A stretch of 37,095 bases of DNA, from contig ONMG01000239.1 in the NCBI GenBank assembly GCA_900318855.1, forward strand, positions 1-37,095, given 5' to 3'. The notes beneath the pieces are model-generated. The model worked only from the letters and a program-made list of their open reading frames with translations. It had not been told where the DNA came from and searched no databases. Positions 14,056-21,767 of this stretch are shown one piece after another. The first letter of the stretch is position 1, and every line of letters begins with the position of its first letter. The stretch is from an uncultured Prevotella sp. GTDB lineage: Bacteria; Bacteroidota; Bacteroidia; Bacteroidales; Bacteroidaceae. The position numbers and the translations under genes are program-made.

Positions 14056-15087
14056 ATGTTCTTCAGTGAGAAGTTATTGCGCAGAGGTCGGGTGCTTCTG
14101 CTGCTTGTAGTGTTGATTGGGTTTGCCAGTAACACTATTCATGCCCAGGGACGGCGCACTGTGTATTGTATGGGTGAGACCGTGCTCGACATTCTTTTCA
14201 GGGGCTCCACACCGCTCAGCGCCAATGCCGGTGGCTCGGCGCTCAACTCCTCGGTGTCGCTTGGCAGGGCCGGTGTCAGCACTTCGTTTATCGGCGAAGT
14301 GGGCACCGATTCCACGGGTACCCATATTATGGATTTTCTGAAGGCCAATGGCGTGGGCACGGAATGTCTGCGTCGGTGTGAGGGCATGAGAACCACTGTG
14401 TCGCTGGCCTATCTGAACGATAAGAATGATGCCCGCTATGTGTTTTTCATGGATTCACCTAATGACCGTCGGTCAACGGCAGTGCCCCACTTTCGCAAGG
14501 ACGATGTGCTGCTCTTGGGGTCGTTCTATGCCGTGAACCCAAGCAACAGGGAGCGAGTGGTCCAAGTGCTGAGCGAGGCTCGCCGACAGGGAGCAATCGT
14601 CTACTATGACGTGAATCTCCGGTCGCCCCACGCCTCAATGCTGCTGCAACTGAGGCCTTTCATCCTCGAACTTATCCGCCAGGCCAGTGTGGTGAGGGCA
14701 AGTAGAGGTGACCTGCGCATGGTGTTCGGTTCGGAGAATGCTGACTCTATATATAATAAGGTTGCAGCTCCGCTCTGTCCTCGGTTCATTTGTACAAGAG
14801 GTGCCGACACAGTGAGCATCTTCACGCCTCAAGGTCGATTCAACTTTCCGGTGAAGCCCATAAAGCCCGTGAGTACAATAGGTGCGGGTGACAATTATAA
14901 TGCCGGATTCATCTTTGGTCTGCTCCATGAGAACATCACGCAGGAGCACCTCGTGAAAGGACTGGGTTCGAAGGAGTGGAGCAGACTGGAGGATGCGGCT
15001 CAACGATTCTCACAGGACTGCTGCATGCATTTGGGCAACTATATCAGCGAAGCGCTAGGGCAGCAACTCCGACAGACAAGGCCATGA
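14056..15087 (+). CDS. PfkB-family carbohydrate kinase with apparent Sec signal peptide
   Basis: Ribokinase/fructokinase-type sugar kinase. The family core begins near residue 36 (VYCMGETVLDILF) and includes the substrate-binding NAGGSALNSSVSLGRAGVSTSFIGEVGTD motif (from 57), the YYDVNLR strand (183-189) and the catalytic GAGDNYNAG (276-284; base Asp279 with its anion hole). In front of this core are 30-odd extra residues that form a textbook signal peptide: basic KLLRRGR (6-12), hydrophobic VLLLLVVLIGFAS (13-25), and cleavage site TIHA-QG (after Ala30). PfkB kinases use ATP and are cytoplasmic, so export would be very unusual. An internal GTG at 14161 or ATG at 14170 would give a normal cytoplasmic kinase, but no ribosome binding signal is seen there. 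It is followed after 50 bp by an FMN enzyme. The sugar substrate is unknown. Confidence 0.85.
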   Translation: MFFSEKLLRRGRVLLLLVVLIGFASNTIHAQGRRTVYCMGETVLDILFRGSTPLSANAGGSALNSSVSLGRAGVSTSFIGEVGTDSTGTHIMDFLKANGVGTECLRRCEGMRTTVSLAYLNDKNDARYVFFMDSPNDRRSTAVPHFRKDDVLLLGSFYAVNPSNRERVVQVLSEARRQGAIVYYDVNLRSPHASMLLQLRPFILELIRQASVVRASRGDLRMVFGSENADSIYNKVAAPLCPRFICTRGADTVSIFTPQGRFNFPVKPIKPVSTIGAGDNYNAGFIFGLLHENITQEHLVKGLGSKEWSRLEDAAQRFSQDCCMHLGNYISEALGQQLRQTRP

Positions 15088-15137
15088 GAAGGTTGTCTCT
15101 AAAGGATAGATAAATAACAACTAATACATCAAATGAT

Positions 15138-16097
15138 ATGACGAACAACAAAATGGAGACGGCTTGGCCAGGACCAGCTGGAATGATACCTGTAACCAGC
15201 GGCCGCCCCGACGATGCCAATGTTCATACTCGGGCCTACTTCGACCATATTCTCGTGGAGATGCGCACCATCGATGCTGTGATGCCCACTCTTGACACCC
15301 AACTGTTTGGTCTTCACTTGGCCACCCCTTTGGTGATGCCGGCATTCTCGCATCTCAACAAGGTAGTCAAGGATGGACGGAAACCTATGCTGGAATATGC
15401 CGAGGCTGCGAAGGAGTTGGGAATGCTGAACTTTGTAGGGATGGAGCCCGATGAAGAGTTTGCCGAGATTGCTGCTGTGGGGGCTCCCACGGTGAGAATC
15501 ATCAAACCCTTTGCCGACCATGACCGCATCTTCAGGGAAATAGAGTTTGCCGAAAGCCATGGCGCTGTGGCTGTGGGTATTGATATCGATCATGTGCCGG
15601 GCAAGGACGGGCAATATGACCATCCCGACAATCAGCCTTTGGGCCCCGTGATGCTTGATGATCTGATGGAGTATGTGAAAGCAGCTCATGTGCCTTTTGT
15701 GGCAAAGGGGGTACTCTCCGTCGACGATGCACAGAAATGCCACGAAGCCGGATGCAAGGCCCTGGTGGTGTCGCATCATCACGGACGGATGCCTTTCGCC
15801 ATGCCTCCGGCCGCCATGCTTCCAAGCATCAAAGAGGTCTTTGAGTATAGTGGAATGAAGGTGTTCTGCGACTGCCATATTGATTCGGGCTACGATGCCT
15901 ATAAGGCTTTGGCGCTGGGTGCTGATGCAGTGGCGCCAGGACGCTCAATTCTGAAGCCTCTATTGCAGGAGGGCAAAGAAGGAGTGGTGAGAACCATCAC
16001 GGAGATGCATCACCAGCTCATTGAGATGATGCTCTATACGGGGGTGAAGGACACCCATTCGTTTGATTCAACGGTGCTCCACATCGGTCAGCTGTGA
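15138..16097 (+). CDS. FMN-dependent alpha-hydroxy-acid dehydrogenase/oxidase-like protein
   Basis: TIM-barrel flavoenzyme of the lactate dehydrogenase/glycolate oxidase family; 319 residues, shorter than the usual 350-390. Visible motifs are ATPLVMPAFSHLNK (FMN binding near the start of the barrel), GIDIDHVPG, the catalytic lysine in VPFVAKGVLSVDDA (the position of Lys230 in spinach glycolate oxidase), the active-site histidine/arginine segment VVSHHHGRMPFAMPPAAML (usual form SNHGGRQLDG), and the C-terminal FMN-phosphate loop DSGYDAYKALALGADAVAPGRS. The triple histidine in place of NHGG is a marked variant. No signal peptide is seen, so it is cytoplasmic, unlike the apparently exported kinase 50 bp upstream. 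The start at 15138 is the ATG opening MTNNKMETAW. The substrate is unknown. Confidence 0.82.
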   Translation: MTNNKMETAWPGPAGMIPVTSGRPDDANVHTRAYFDHILVEMRTIDAVMPTLDTQLFGLHLATPLVMPAFSHLNKVVKDGRKPMLEYAEAAKELGMLNFVGMEPDEEFAEIAAVGAPTVRIIKPFADHDRIFREIEFAESHGAVAVGIDIDHVPGKDGQYDHPDNQPLGPVMLDDLMEYVKAAHVPFVAKGVLSVDDAQKCHEAGCKALVVSHHHGRMPFAMPPAAMLPSIKEVFEYSGMKVFCDCHIDSGYDAYKALALGADAVAPGRSILKPLLQEGKEGVVRTITEMHHQLIEMMLYTGVKDTHSFDSTVLHIGQL

Positions 16098-16343
16098 TAA
16101 GTGCGATAGTGAATAAAGAGACCTTATTACTGTCCGCCACTCGAACACAACACGTGGAAGCCAAAACGGCATGCGGTTTGCGTCTTGACTGGCGCTACCG
16201 GAGTGGCTCCGATTCTGACCTGTTCGAGTGATCAGTCTTGAGGGAAAAAGTGGACAATCTGAAGTAATTAGGTGAAAATCTATTAATGGTAGAATGGCGA
16301 ACATTAAACAATGTTAAGCACTGGAAAAATAATTGGGGAAACC

Positions 16344-16374
16344 TTTGAATGGATAGAATTAATCACTATCTTTG
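16344..16374 (+). promoter_or_regulatory. Consensus promoter of a short transcript
   Basis: TTTG (16344-16347), 19 bp, then TATCTTTG (16367-16374): a full match to the Bacteroides consensus. The predicted start is near 16380. The only downstream feature within 600 bp is the terminator at 16414-16448. Confidence 0.8.
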
Positions 16375-16379
16375 CATCG

Positions 16380-16448
16380 TGTTTTTCATGGTATTAGATT
16401 ATTAAGGTTAATGAAAGATTGGTTGTCGTGAGACAATCAATTTTTTTT
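16380..16448 (+). ncRNA. Candidate small RNA or orphan transcription attenuator, about 68 nt
   Basis: Between the promoter and a strong intrinsic terminator lie about 35 nt containing CATGGTATTAGATTATTAAG. The terminator has the stem ATTGGTTGTC / GACAATCAAT (16418-16441), a GTGA tetraloop, and eight Ts (16441-16448), with upstream As extending the stem. No ORF fits. My impression, which I cannot check here, is that similar leader-plus-terminator units recur in Prevotella and Bacteroides genomes. It may be a free small RNA or a leader that lost its gene. Confidence 0.6.
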
Positions 16449-16599
16449 GTCCCTATCCCTTGCCCTTATCACTCCTTTACTTTCTTGCTTTTCCCCCGAG
16501 TGCCCATAACTGCTGGCACAGACATACGGAAGGCTTAGCCCTATGCTTGAAGCATCATCATGCTCATATTGACGAAGTAAGGCTTTGTTTGTCGATTGT

Positions 16600-16665
16600 C
16601 CTTCATATGGTGTAGATAAGTCCTTCATATGGTGTAGATCAGTCCGTCATATGGTGGACGATGTG
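16600..16665. repeat. Three tandem copies of the 22-bp CATATGG element
   Basis: CATATGGTG occurs at 16604, 16626 and 16648, exactly 22 bp apart, within units beginning CCTTCATATGGTGTAGAT (the third starts CCGTCATATGGTGGAC). The core CATATGG(T/C)G and the period equal those of the cluster at 5679-5766; the flanks of the unit differ (TTC or GTC here, CGG there). Confidence 0.82.
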
Positions 16666-16879
16666 AAGTCAGAAGGTGGACCCCCCGTTTGACTATTCTA
16701 TTGGTGGTGCATTGTTGGAACCTAGGGGGCATGCGCATTCGATGTAAAAAAATCCCTGGTAGCTCCATCTGCAGCCTTTCTTGGCTGAGCTATATTGAGG
16801 GGCTGGGGGAGCTGAGCGTGGGGAGAAGGTGCCGTATGCCAGTTGTGGTGAGTGAAGACGAAAAAAGGAGTCCAATTTC

Positions 16880-16910
16880 TTTGTCATTCCCTCTGATTGC
16901 ATTAACTTTG
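16880..16910 (+). promoter_or_regulatory. Promoter of the nupG-to-ftsX-like operon
   Basis: TTTG (16880-16883), 19 bp, then TAACTTTG (16903-16910). It predicts a start near 16916 and a leader of about 113 nt before the ATG at 17030. Confidence 0.78.
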
Positions 16911-17029
16911 CAGCAAGCAAGTAGGCGGAGGAAGCATGGTGCGCTCACCGCATCCTCTGCCGGGCATTGAAATGTGTCGACTGCTGAACCGTAACATGAT
17001 GATAGAAGACAACTTAATTTGAAGAAGAT

Positions 17030-18301
17030 ATGGGCTTGAAAGTTCGATTGGTAATCATGAATTTCCTCGAGTATGCCGTGTGGGGAGCCTACCTCACATC
17101 TATGGGGCGTTATTTGGGCAACATCGGTCTTGGGTCTGAGATTGGATGGTTCTATTCCGTCCAAGGCATCGTGTCCATATTCATGCCGGCCCTTATGGGA
17201 GTGATTGCCGACCGTTGGGTGCCTTCGCAGCGTGTGCTGGGGCTCTGCCATCTGCTGGCAGGCTTGTTCATGTGCGCCACAGCCTTCTATGGTCAGACTG
17301 CTGGTGGTGCGTCGCAGTTCGGAATCATCTTCAGTCTCTACACGCTGAGTGTGGCCTTCTTTATGCCTACCATAGCCTTAAGCAACTCTGTGGCTTACTC
17401 CTGTCTGTCGGATGCCGGACTTGACACGGTGAAAGCTTTTCCGCCGATTCGCGTCTTCGGCACAATCGGCTTCATCTGCTCCATGTGGTTCGTCGACCTG
17501 ATGAACTTCCAGGTGAACCAGAATCAGTTCTATACGTCGGGTCTTCTGAGCGTCGTGCTTTTCCTGTACACCTTTACGCTTCCCAACTGTCCTACGAGTG
17601 AGAAGGGAGAGCGCAAGAGTCTCTCCGAAGCATTTGGACTCAAGGCCTTTGCTCTTTTCAAGCAGAAGCGCATGGCTATTTTCTTCATCTTTTCGATGCT
17701 TCTTGGCGTGAGTCTCCAAATAACCAATGGCTTTGCCAATCCTTTTATCTTTAGTTTCGGTGCTGACCCACAGTACGCCACCACCTTCGGTGTGCAGCAT
17801 GCCAACATTCTTATTTCGCTATCTCAGGTGAGTGAGACGTGCTGCATCCTGCTCATCCCCTTTGTGATGAAGCGTTATGGCATCAAGAATGTGATGCTCA
17901 TAGCCATGTTTGCCTGGGTGTTGCGCTTCGGCCTCTTCGGTCTGGGTAATCCGGGTAGTGGTGTGTGGATGTTTGTGCTCTCGATGATTGTCTATGGAGT
18001 GGCTTTCGACTTCTTTAATATCTCGGGTTCACTGTTCGTCGACCAGTCGACCTCGCCTGACATTCGTTCGAGTGCTCAGGGCCTTTTCATGCTGATGACG
18101 AATGGCATTGGTGCTACTGTCGGCACGCTTGGCGCCCAGGTCGTCATCAATCACTTCACTGTGGGCAAGACCATTGGCGCCCAGACCTACACCGTGGGCA
18201 ACTGGCCACTTTGCTGGTTTCTTTTCGCTGCTTATGCGCTGGTAGTGGCTGTGGCTTTTGCACTTGTATTCCAAACGAAGAAGAATGAGGCTGAGGCATG
18301 A
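17030..18301 (+). CDS. NupG-type nucleoside:H+ symporter (MFS)
   Basis: Inner-membrane major-facilitator carrier for nucleosides driven by protons. The 423-residue product has about 12 membrane segments. Family features of nucleoside:H+ symporters are the start LKVRLVIMNFLEYAVWGAYLTSMGRYL, the loop MGVIADRWVPSQRVLG after the second helix, FPPIRVFGTIGFICSMW in the middle, the variable cytoplasmic loop (about 190-215), and GVAFDFFNISGSLFVDQSTSPDIRSSAQGLFMLMTNGIGATVG in the C-half. GAAGAAGAT lies just before the ATG. It is the first gene of a six-gene operon; its stop overlaps the next start by 4 bp (ATGA). The nucleoside specificity cannot be told. Confidence 0.88.
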   Translation: MGLKVRLVIMNFLEYAVWGAYLTSMGRYLGNIGLGSEIGWFYSVQGIVSIFMPALMGVIADRWVPSQRVLGLCHLLAGLFMCATAFYGQTAGGASQFGIIFSLYTLSVAFFMPTIALSNSVAYSCLSDAGLDTVKAFPPIRVFGTIGFICSMWFVDLMNFQVNQNQFYTSGLLSVVLFLYTFTLPNCPTSEKGERKSLSEAFGLKAFALFKQKRMAIFFIFSMLLGVSLQITNGFANPFIFSFGADPQYATTFGVQHANILISLSQVSETCCILLIPFVMKRYGIKNVMLIAMFAWVLRFGLFGLGNPGSGVWMFVLSMIVYGVAFDFFNISGSLFVDQSTSPDIRSSAQGLFMLMTNGIGATVGTLGAQVVINHFTVGKTIGAQTYTVGNWPLCWFLFAAYALVVAVAFALVFQTKKNEAEA

Positions 18302-18870
18302 CTAAGACGAGGCTCTTTTTTAAGAATGTGTCGGAGATAATGGGTACTGACGACATCGGACTGCTCATTATGGTGGACGAGCAGGAGACGCGCCAGCTCG
18401 CAGTCACCTGTGACAAGCATATGCTCCATCAGTTTGGCCTGCGCATAGGTAATGTGCCCATTGTGGAGAGTCTGCTGCCTGAGGTGCTGTGGACGATCAT
18501 TCGCAATCTGAATGCCGATCGCTATGAGGTGATTATTGTAGATGTTGCCGATGGACAGTATCGTACCATGCTCTACAATATCGATACCCGTGAGCCGGTC
18601 AGCCTCCGTGCCAGTGATGCTATTCTGCTTTCACTTATTGCCCATCTGCCTGTGTATATTGACACGAAGCTTTTTCTGCGTCAGAGTGTACCCTTCAAAC
18701 CCGAATCACCAGGGCTGGCCCTGCCGGTGAACACCATCACAGACCGTATGCTCAAGGCCGCGCTTGACAAGGCTGTTGCGGACGAGAACTACGAACTGGC
18801 TTCCAACTTGCGCGACGAAATGCTGAAGCGTAAGAAGGAGCGTAAGCCAGGAAAAAAGGAGGAGCAATGA
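18298..18870 (+). CDS. Bifunctional nuclease (DUF151/BFN) domain protein with C-terminal UVR motif
   Basis: The 190-residue cytoplasmic protein has a BFN (DUF151) domain over about residues 1-130 (IGLLIMVDEQETRQLAVTCD, LLPEVLWTIIRNLNADRYEVIIVDVADGQYRTML, VSLRASDAILLSLI) and a UVR motif at about 145-182 (MLKAALDKAVADENYELASNLRDEML), the helical hairpin used by UvrB and UvrC for contact. BFN proteins have been reported to have RNase and DNase activity, but the physiological role is poorly understood. It overlaps the transporter gene by 4 bp upstream and rsmE by 4 bp downstream, so all three are translationally coupled. The C-terminal tail is strongly basic (KRKKERKPGKK), fitting nucleic acid binding. 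Confidence 0.88.
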   Translation: MTKTRLFFKNVSEIMGTDDIGLLIMVDEQETRQLAVTCDKHMLHQFGLRIGNVPIVESLLPEVLWTIIRNLNADRYEVIIVDVADGQYRTMLYNIDTREPVSLRASDAILLSLIAHLPVYIDTKLFLRQSVPFKPESPGLALPVNTITDRMLKAALDKAVADENYELASNLRDEMLKRKKERKPGKKEEQ

Positions 18871-19592
18871 AGGAGGAGCGTTTTTTCTATGTGCCCGATG
18901 CCGGCTCTGCTGATGAACTGCCTGCTTCGGAGGCTGTCCATGCCTTGCGCGTGCTTCGCCTCCACGAGGGTGATGAGATGTTTCTCATGGATGGGAAAGG
19001 AGCCTTCTATAGGGCTGAGGTGACGTTGGCCACCTCGAAGTGCTGTCGTTATGCCATCAGCGAGGTACTTCCACAGCAGCCGCTTTGGAGGGGGAAAATC
19101 CATTTGGCCGTGGCACCCACCAAGATGATGGAGCGTATGGAATGGATGGTGGAAAAGGCTGTTGAGATAGGAGCCGATGAATTCTCCTTCCTCAATTGTG
19201 CCTTCTCCGAGCGCCATGAGTTACGCATCGACCGCATAGAGAAAATCGTCGTAGCTGCTATGAAACAGAGCAGGAAACCCTGGAAGCCTGTTGTTAACCC
19301 GATGATGAGGTTCGGTGCTTTCCTGGATGCCGACAGGCCAGGCCGTAAATGCATTGCCCATTGTTACGACGAACTGGAGCGTGAGGACTTCTTTAACAAG
19401 ATAATGCAGCCTTCGACCGATTCTCCCGATATCACAATCCTCATTGGTCCTGAGGGTGATTTCTCAGTGGATGAGGTGCGCGAGGCTATGTTCAAGGGAT
19501 ATGAGCCAGTGAGCTTGGGCAACAGTCGCCTGCGCACTGAGACGGCGGGGGTGGTTGCAGTGACCGAGGCACGTATAGCTCGTAGATCATAA
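18867..19592 (+). CDS. rsmE: 16S rRNA (uracil-1498-N3)-methyltransferase
   Basis: SPOUT-fold methyltransferase that puts a methyl group from S-adenosylmethionine on N3 of U1498 in 16S rRNA of the 30S subunit. The 241 residues have the N-terminal PUA-like part (HALRVLRLHEGDEMFLMDGKG) and the SPOUT knot with AVAPTKMMERMEWMVEKAVEIGADEF, CAFSERHELRIDRIEKIVVAAMKQS, the cofactor loop ILIGPEGDFSVDEV (191-204), and VSLGNSRLRTETAGVVA (215-231). All are standard for RsmE. It overlaps the BFN gene by 4 bp and is followed by a lipoprotein gene after 17 bp in the same operon. Confidence 0.95.
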   Translation: MKEERFFYVPDAGSADELPASEAVHALRVLRLHEGDEMFLMDGKGAFYRAEVTLATSKCCRYAISEVLPQQPLWRGKIHLAVAPTKMMERMEWMVEKAVEIGADEFSFLNCAFSERHELRIDRIEKIVVAAMKQSRKPWKPVVNPMMRFGAFLDADRPGRKCIAHCYDELEREDFFNKIMQPSTDSPDITILIGPEGDFSVDEVREAMFKGYEPVSLGNSRLRTETAGVVAVTEARIARRS

Positions 19593-19609
19593 TTAGGATA
19601 CATATTAAT

Positions 19610-20986
19610 ATGTTAGGTAAGGATATAAACATAAAGGGCAGAGGGCCTCTGCCGGTGACAAAGACTGGATGGTACTTCGTGCTGCTCTGCTGCATAATGC
19701 TGCTCGCCTCGTGTAGCGATACCGATTATATGAATGTCATACCCAAGGAGAGCAGTGCAGTCATTTCCATTGATATGCAGCGTGCCGGACAATCTTCGGG
19801 CACGGCGCTGCTCCAGAAGCTTTTGCATGTAAACAATCTGGGTAACAGTGGCTTGGATTTTAAGTCGAAAGCCTTTGTCTTTGCTGCTCCCGACGGGTCC
19901 TTGGGCTATTGCATGAAACTCCGAGATAAGGGCGATTGGGAAGAATTCCTTACCAAAGTGACCGCCCGAGGCGGAGCACGCAGGCTTACTGACCGACGGG
20001 GATGCCAGTTTGCAGCTGTTGGCAATTCGGTGTCGGGCTGGAACGACGGGGCTCTATTGGTCATGGGACCTGTGACGCCGGCTGCACAATCGGAACTGCA
20101 AGTGCAGATGGCTCGATATCTGACTGCGGATGCCAATGAAGGGTTCACTGCTTCGAAGATGTATGAGCGACTTGATTCCATTGATACTCCTATGGCAATG
20201 GTGGCTAAGGTGAGTGCTCTTCCCCAAAAGTTTTCGCCCGCGTTCATGTTAGGAGCGCCGAAGGATGCCGATGTATCACAGGTGTTGCTGTCGGCAGGCA
20301 TTGAAAACAATGAGGGCTTATTGCTCTTCCATTGTTCTACCTTCTCGTTCAACTCCCGAATAGATGGCGCACTGAAAAAGGCTGAAAAGGTGTTTAGGCC
20401 TATTCAAGGCAAGTATGTAGCCCAACTCAATGAGGGGAATCTCTTCAGTATGTTCATGAATGTCGACGGTACAGAGTTCCTGAGTTTGCTCCAGGCTGAC
20501 AAAGGCTTGCAGGCTCTCCTGGCTGGCATTAATGCTGCTATCGACATGGATAACATCATTCGCAGTGTCAATGGCGACATGACCATCATCGTACCCTCGT
20601 ATTCAGATAAAGAACTCCAAATCTCCATGCTTGCACAGTTGGCGCATACGAGATGGACTGCTGATATTGGCTATTGGAAGCAGAGCGTGCCTAAGGGTAG
20701 TACGCTGTCGGATTGCGGGACGCATATGTGGTGCTATCAGAACGGAACCTCTAAGTTTTTCTTTGGCTATACCCCCGACCTTCAGTTCTATAGCGGAACT
20801 GACATGGCCTCGGCCCGGATAAATAAGGGGAAGAATAACCCGATGATGAGGCGCCTTATTACAGGATGTCATAGAGCCATGATTATTGATTTCAGCAGCT
20901 CGACCTCTCAAAAGGCTTTGAGTGCTGTGGCTGCCTTCACAGCGCCCGTCTTCGGTAAGGTGAAGAAGGTGGTGTTTCTGTTCTGA
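19610..20986 (+). CDS. DUF4836-family lipoprotein
   Basis: Envelope lipoprotein of unknown function, typical of Bacteroidetes. The 458 residues begin with a long n-region, a hydrophobic stretch (22-34) and the lipobox LLASC (Cys35), then SDTDYMNVIPKESSAVISIDMQ, the usual opening of DUF4836 proteins; the rest is a large globular domain with no enzyme motif that I recognise. Residue +2 after the cysteine is Asp, preceded by Ser (CSD); sorting rules in this phylum are different, so location in the outer or inner membrane is open. It is the fourth gene of the operon and is followed after 57 bp by an ABC ATPase and an FtsX-type permease. This points to a three-part envelope machine (inference). 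The annotated start gives a 35-residue leader; no better internal ATG precedes the hydrophobic stretch. Confidence 0.8.
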   Translation: MLGKDINIKGRGPLPVTKTGWYFVLLCCIMLLASCSDTDYMNVIPKESSAVISIDMQRAGQSSGTALLQKLLHVNNLGNSGLDFKSKAFVFAAPDGSLGYCMKLRDKGDWEEFLTKVTARGGARRLTDRRGCQFAAVGNSVSGWNDGALLVMGPVTPAAQSELQVQMARYLTADANEGFTASKMYERLDSIDTPMAMVAKVSALPQKFSPAFMLGAPKDADVSQVLLSAGIENNEGLLLFHCSTFSFNSRIDGALKKAEKVFRPIQGKYVAQLNEGNLFSMFMNVDGTEFLSLLQADKGLQALLAGINAAIDMDNIIRSVNGDMTIIVPSYSDKELQISMLAQLAHTRWTADIGYWKQSVPKGSTLSDCGTHMWCYQNGTSKFFFGYTPDLQFYSGTDMASARINKGKNNPMMRRLITGCHRAMIIDFSSSTSQKALSAVAAFTAPVFGKVKKVVFLF

Positions 20987-21043
20987 CAGGTGAAAACCTC
21001 TGCAGGTTGGATAACAGCGGAGGCGTGTCAATACTAATTATAT

Positions 21044-21691
21044 ATGGATTCAATTAAACTTAGTTCCGTGGTGCCGCAGGTTTTCGCTCAGCGCATCAAC
21101 TCCATGAAGAGCGACATCTGGAACGCTGAGGCTCTGTTTGAGAAGGGCCATCTCTATCTTGTTGAAGCCGACAGTGGCAAAGGTAAGAGTACTTTTTGTA
21201 GCTATGTATTGGGCTATCGCAATGATTTCTCTGGTAGCATGCTCTTTGATGGACTTTCGGTCAAACAACTTCGTGTGTCCGGCTGGGTGGAATTGAGGCG
21301 TCGGCATATCAGTCATCTTTTTCAAGAACTGCGGCTGTTCCCAGAGCTCACTGCCTTGGAGAACGTGCTGATAAAGAACCATCTGACAGCTTGGAAGTCT
21401 GTCGAAGAAATAAAGGGGTGGTTCGAACGTTTGGGTATCGCTGATAAGTTGGATTCCAAGGTTGGTCTGATGTCTTTCGGACAACAGCAGCGCGTGGCTA
21501 TGCTGCGAGCTCTCGTACAGCCTTTCGATTTTCTTCTTGCCGACGAGCCCATCAGCCATTTGGATGACAACAACTCGCGTATTATGGGCGAAATTATGAT
21601 GGAGGAGGCCCGTAAGCAAGGAGCCGGCGTCATCGTCACGAGTATAGGCAAGCATATGGACTTGCCTTATGAGAAAGTTTTTAGGTTATAA
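21044..21691 (+). CDS. ABC transporter ATPase with variant P-loop, partner of an FtsX-type permease
   Basis: Cytoplasmic nucleotide-binding subunit, 215 residues. Walker A is EADSGKGKST (41-50), with Ala42 where the first glycine of GxSGxGKST normally stands; Lys48 is kept. The Q-loop is LFQELRLFPELTALENV (Gln94), the signature is MSFGQQQR (143-150, in place of LSGGQ), Walker B is FLLADEP (Glu168 intact), the D-loop is SHLDD (171-175), and the switch histidine is probably His204 in TSIGKHMD. All ATPase residues are therefore present, with unusual P-loop and signature. ERLGIADKLDSKVGLMSFGQ is like the FtsE/LolD/MacB group. It lies between the DUF4836 lipoprotein gene and the permease gene. I think the same variant P-loop occurs in relatives from other Bacteroidales, but cannot verify this here. 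Confidence 0.86.
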   Translation: MDSIKLSSVVPQVFAQRINSMKSDIWNAEALFEKGHLYLVEADSGKGKSTFCSYVLGYRNDFSGSMLFDGLSVKQLRVSGWVELRRRHISHLFQELRLFPELTALENVLIKNHLTAWKSVEEIKGWFERLGIADKLDSKVGLMSFGQQQRVAMLRALVQPFDFLLADEPISHLDDNNSRIMGEIMMEEARKQGAGVIVTSIGKHMDLPYEKVFRL

Positions 21692-21767
21692 TCGAAATTA
21701 TTAAGGTTGCTGCTTCCTGTGGTGTTGACCATTGGCGGCGGCAGATTCTTTACAAGGTACGAAACAG

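Larger units (their letters stand above)
16098..17029. other. Non-coding stretch of about 930 bp
   Basis: No gene is supported; the open frames at 16437-16628 (minus) and 16689-16970 (plus) resemble nothing and cross regulatory signals. The stretch holds a consensus promoter running into a terminator (16344-16448), three copies of the 22-bp repeat (16600-16665), and the promoter of the operon at 17030 (16880-16910). I see nothing in 16098-16340 beyond a short stem near 16199-16211. Confidence 0.7.

Noticed and set aside
16437..16970. Small frames in the long gap before the nucleoside transporter
   Set aside because: The minus-strand frame overlaps the terminator and repeat; the plus-strand frame covers the operon promoter. 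Neither resembles a protein family.
21161..21200. ABC ATPase as a broken gene because of the altered P-loop
   Set aside because: Lysine, Ser/Thr, Q-loop, signature, Walker B and D-loop are all present and the frame is intact; a variant is more likely than a pseudogene.
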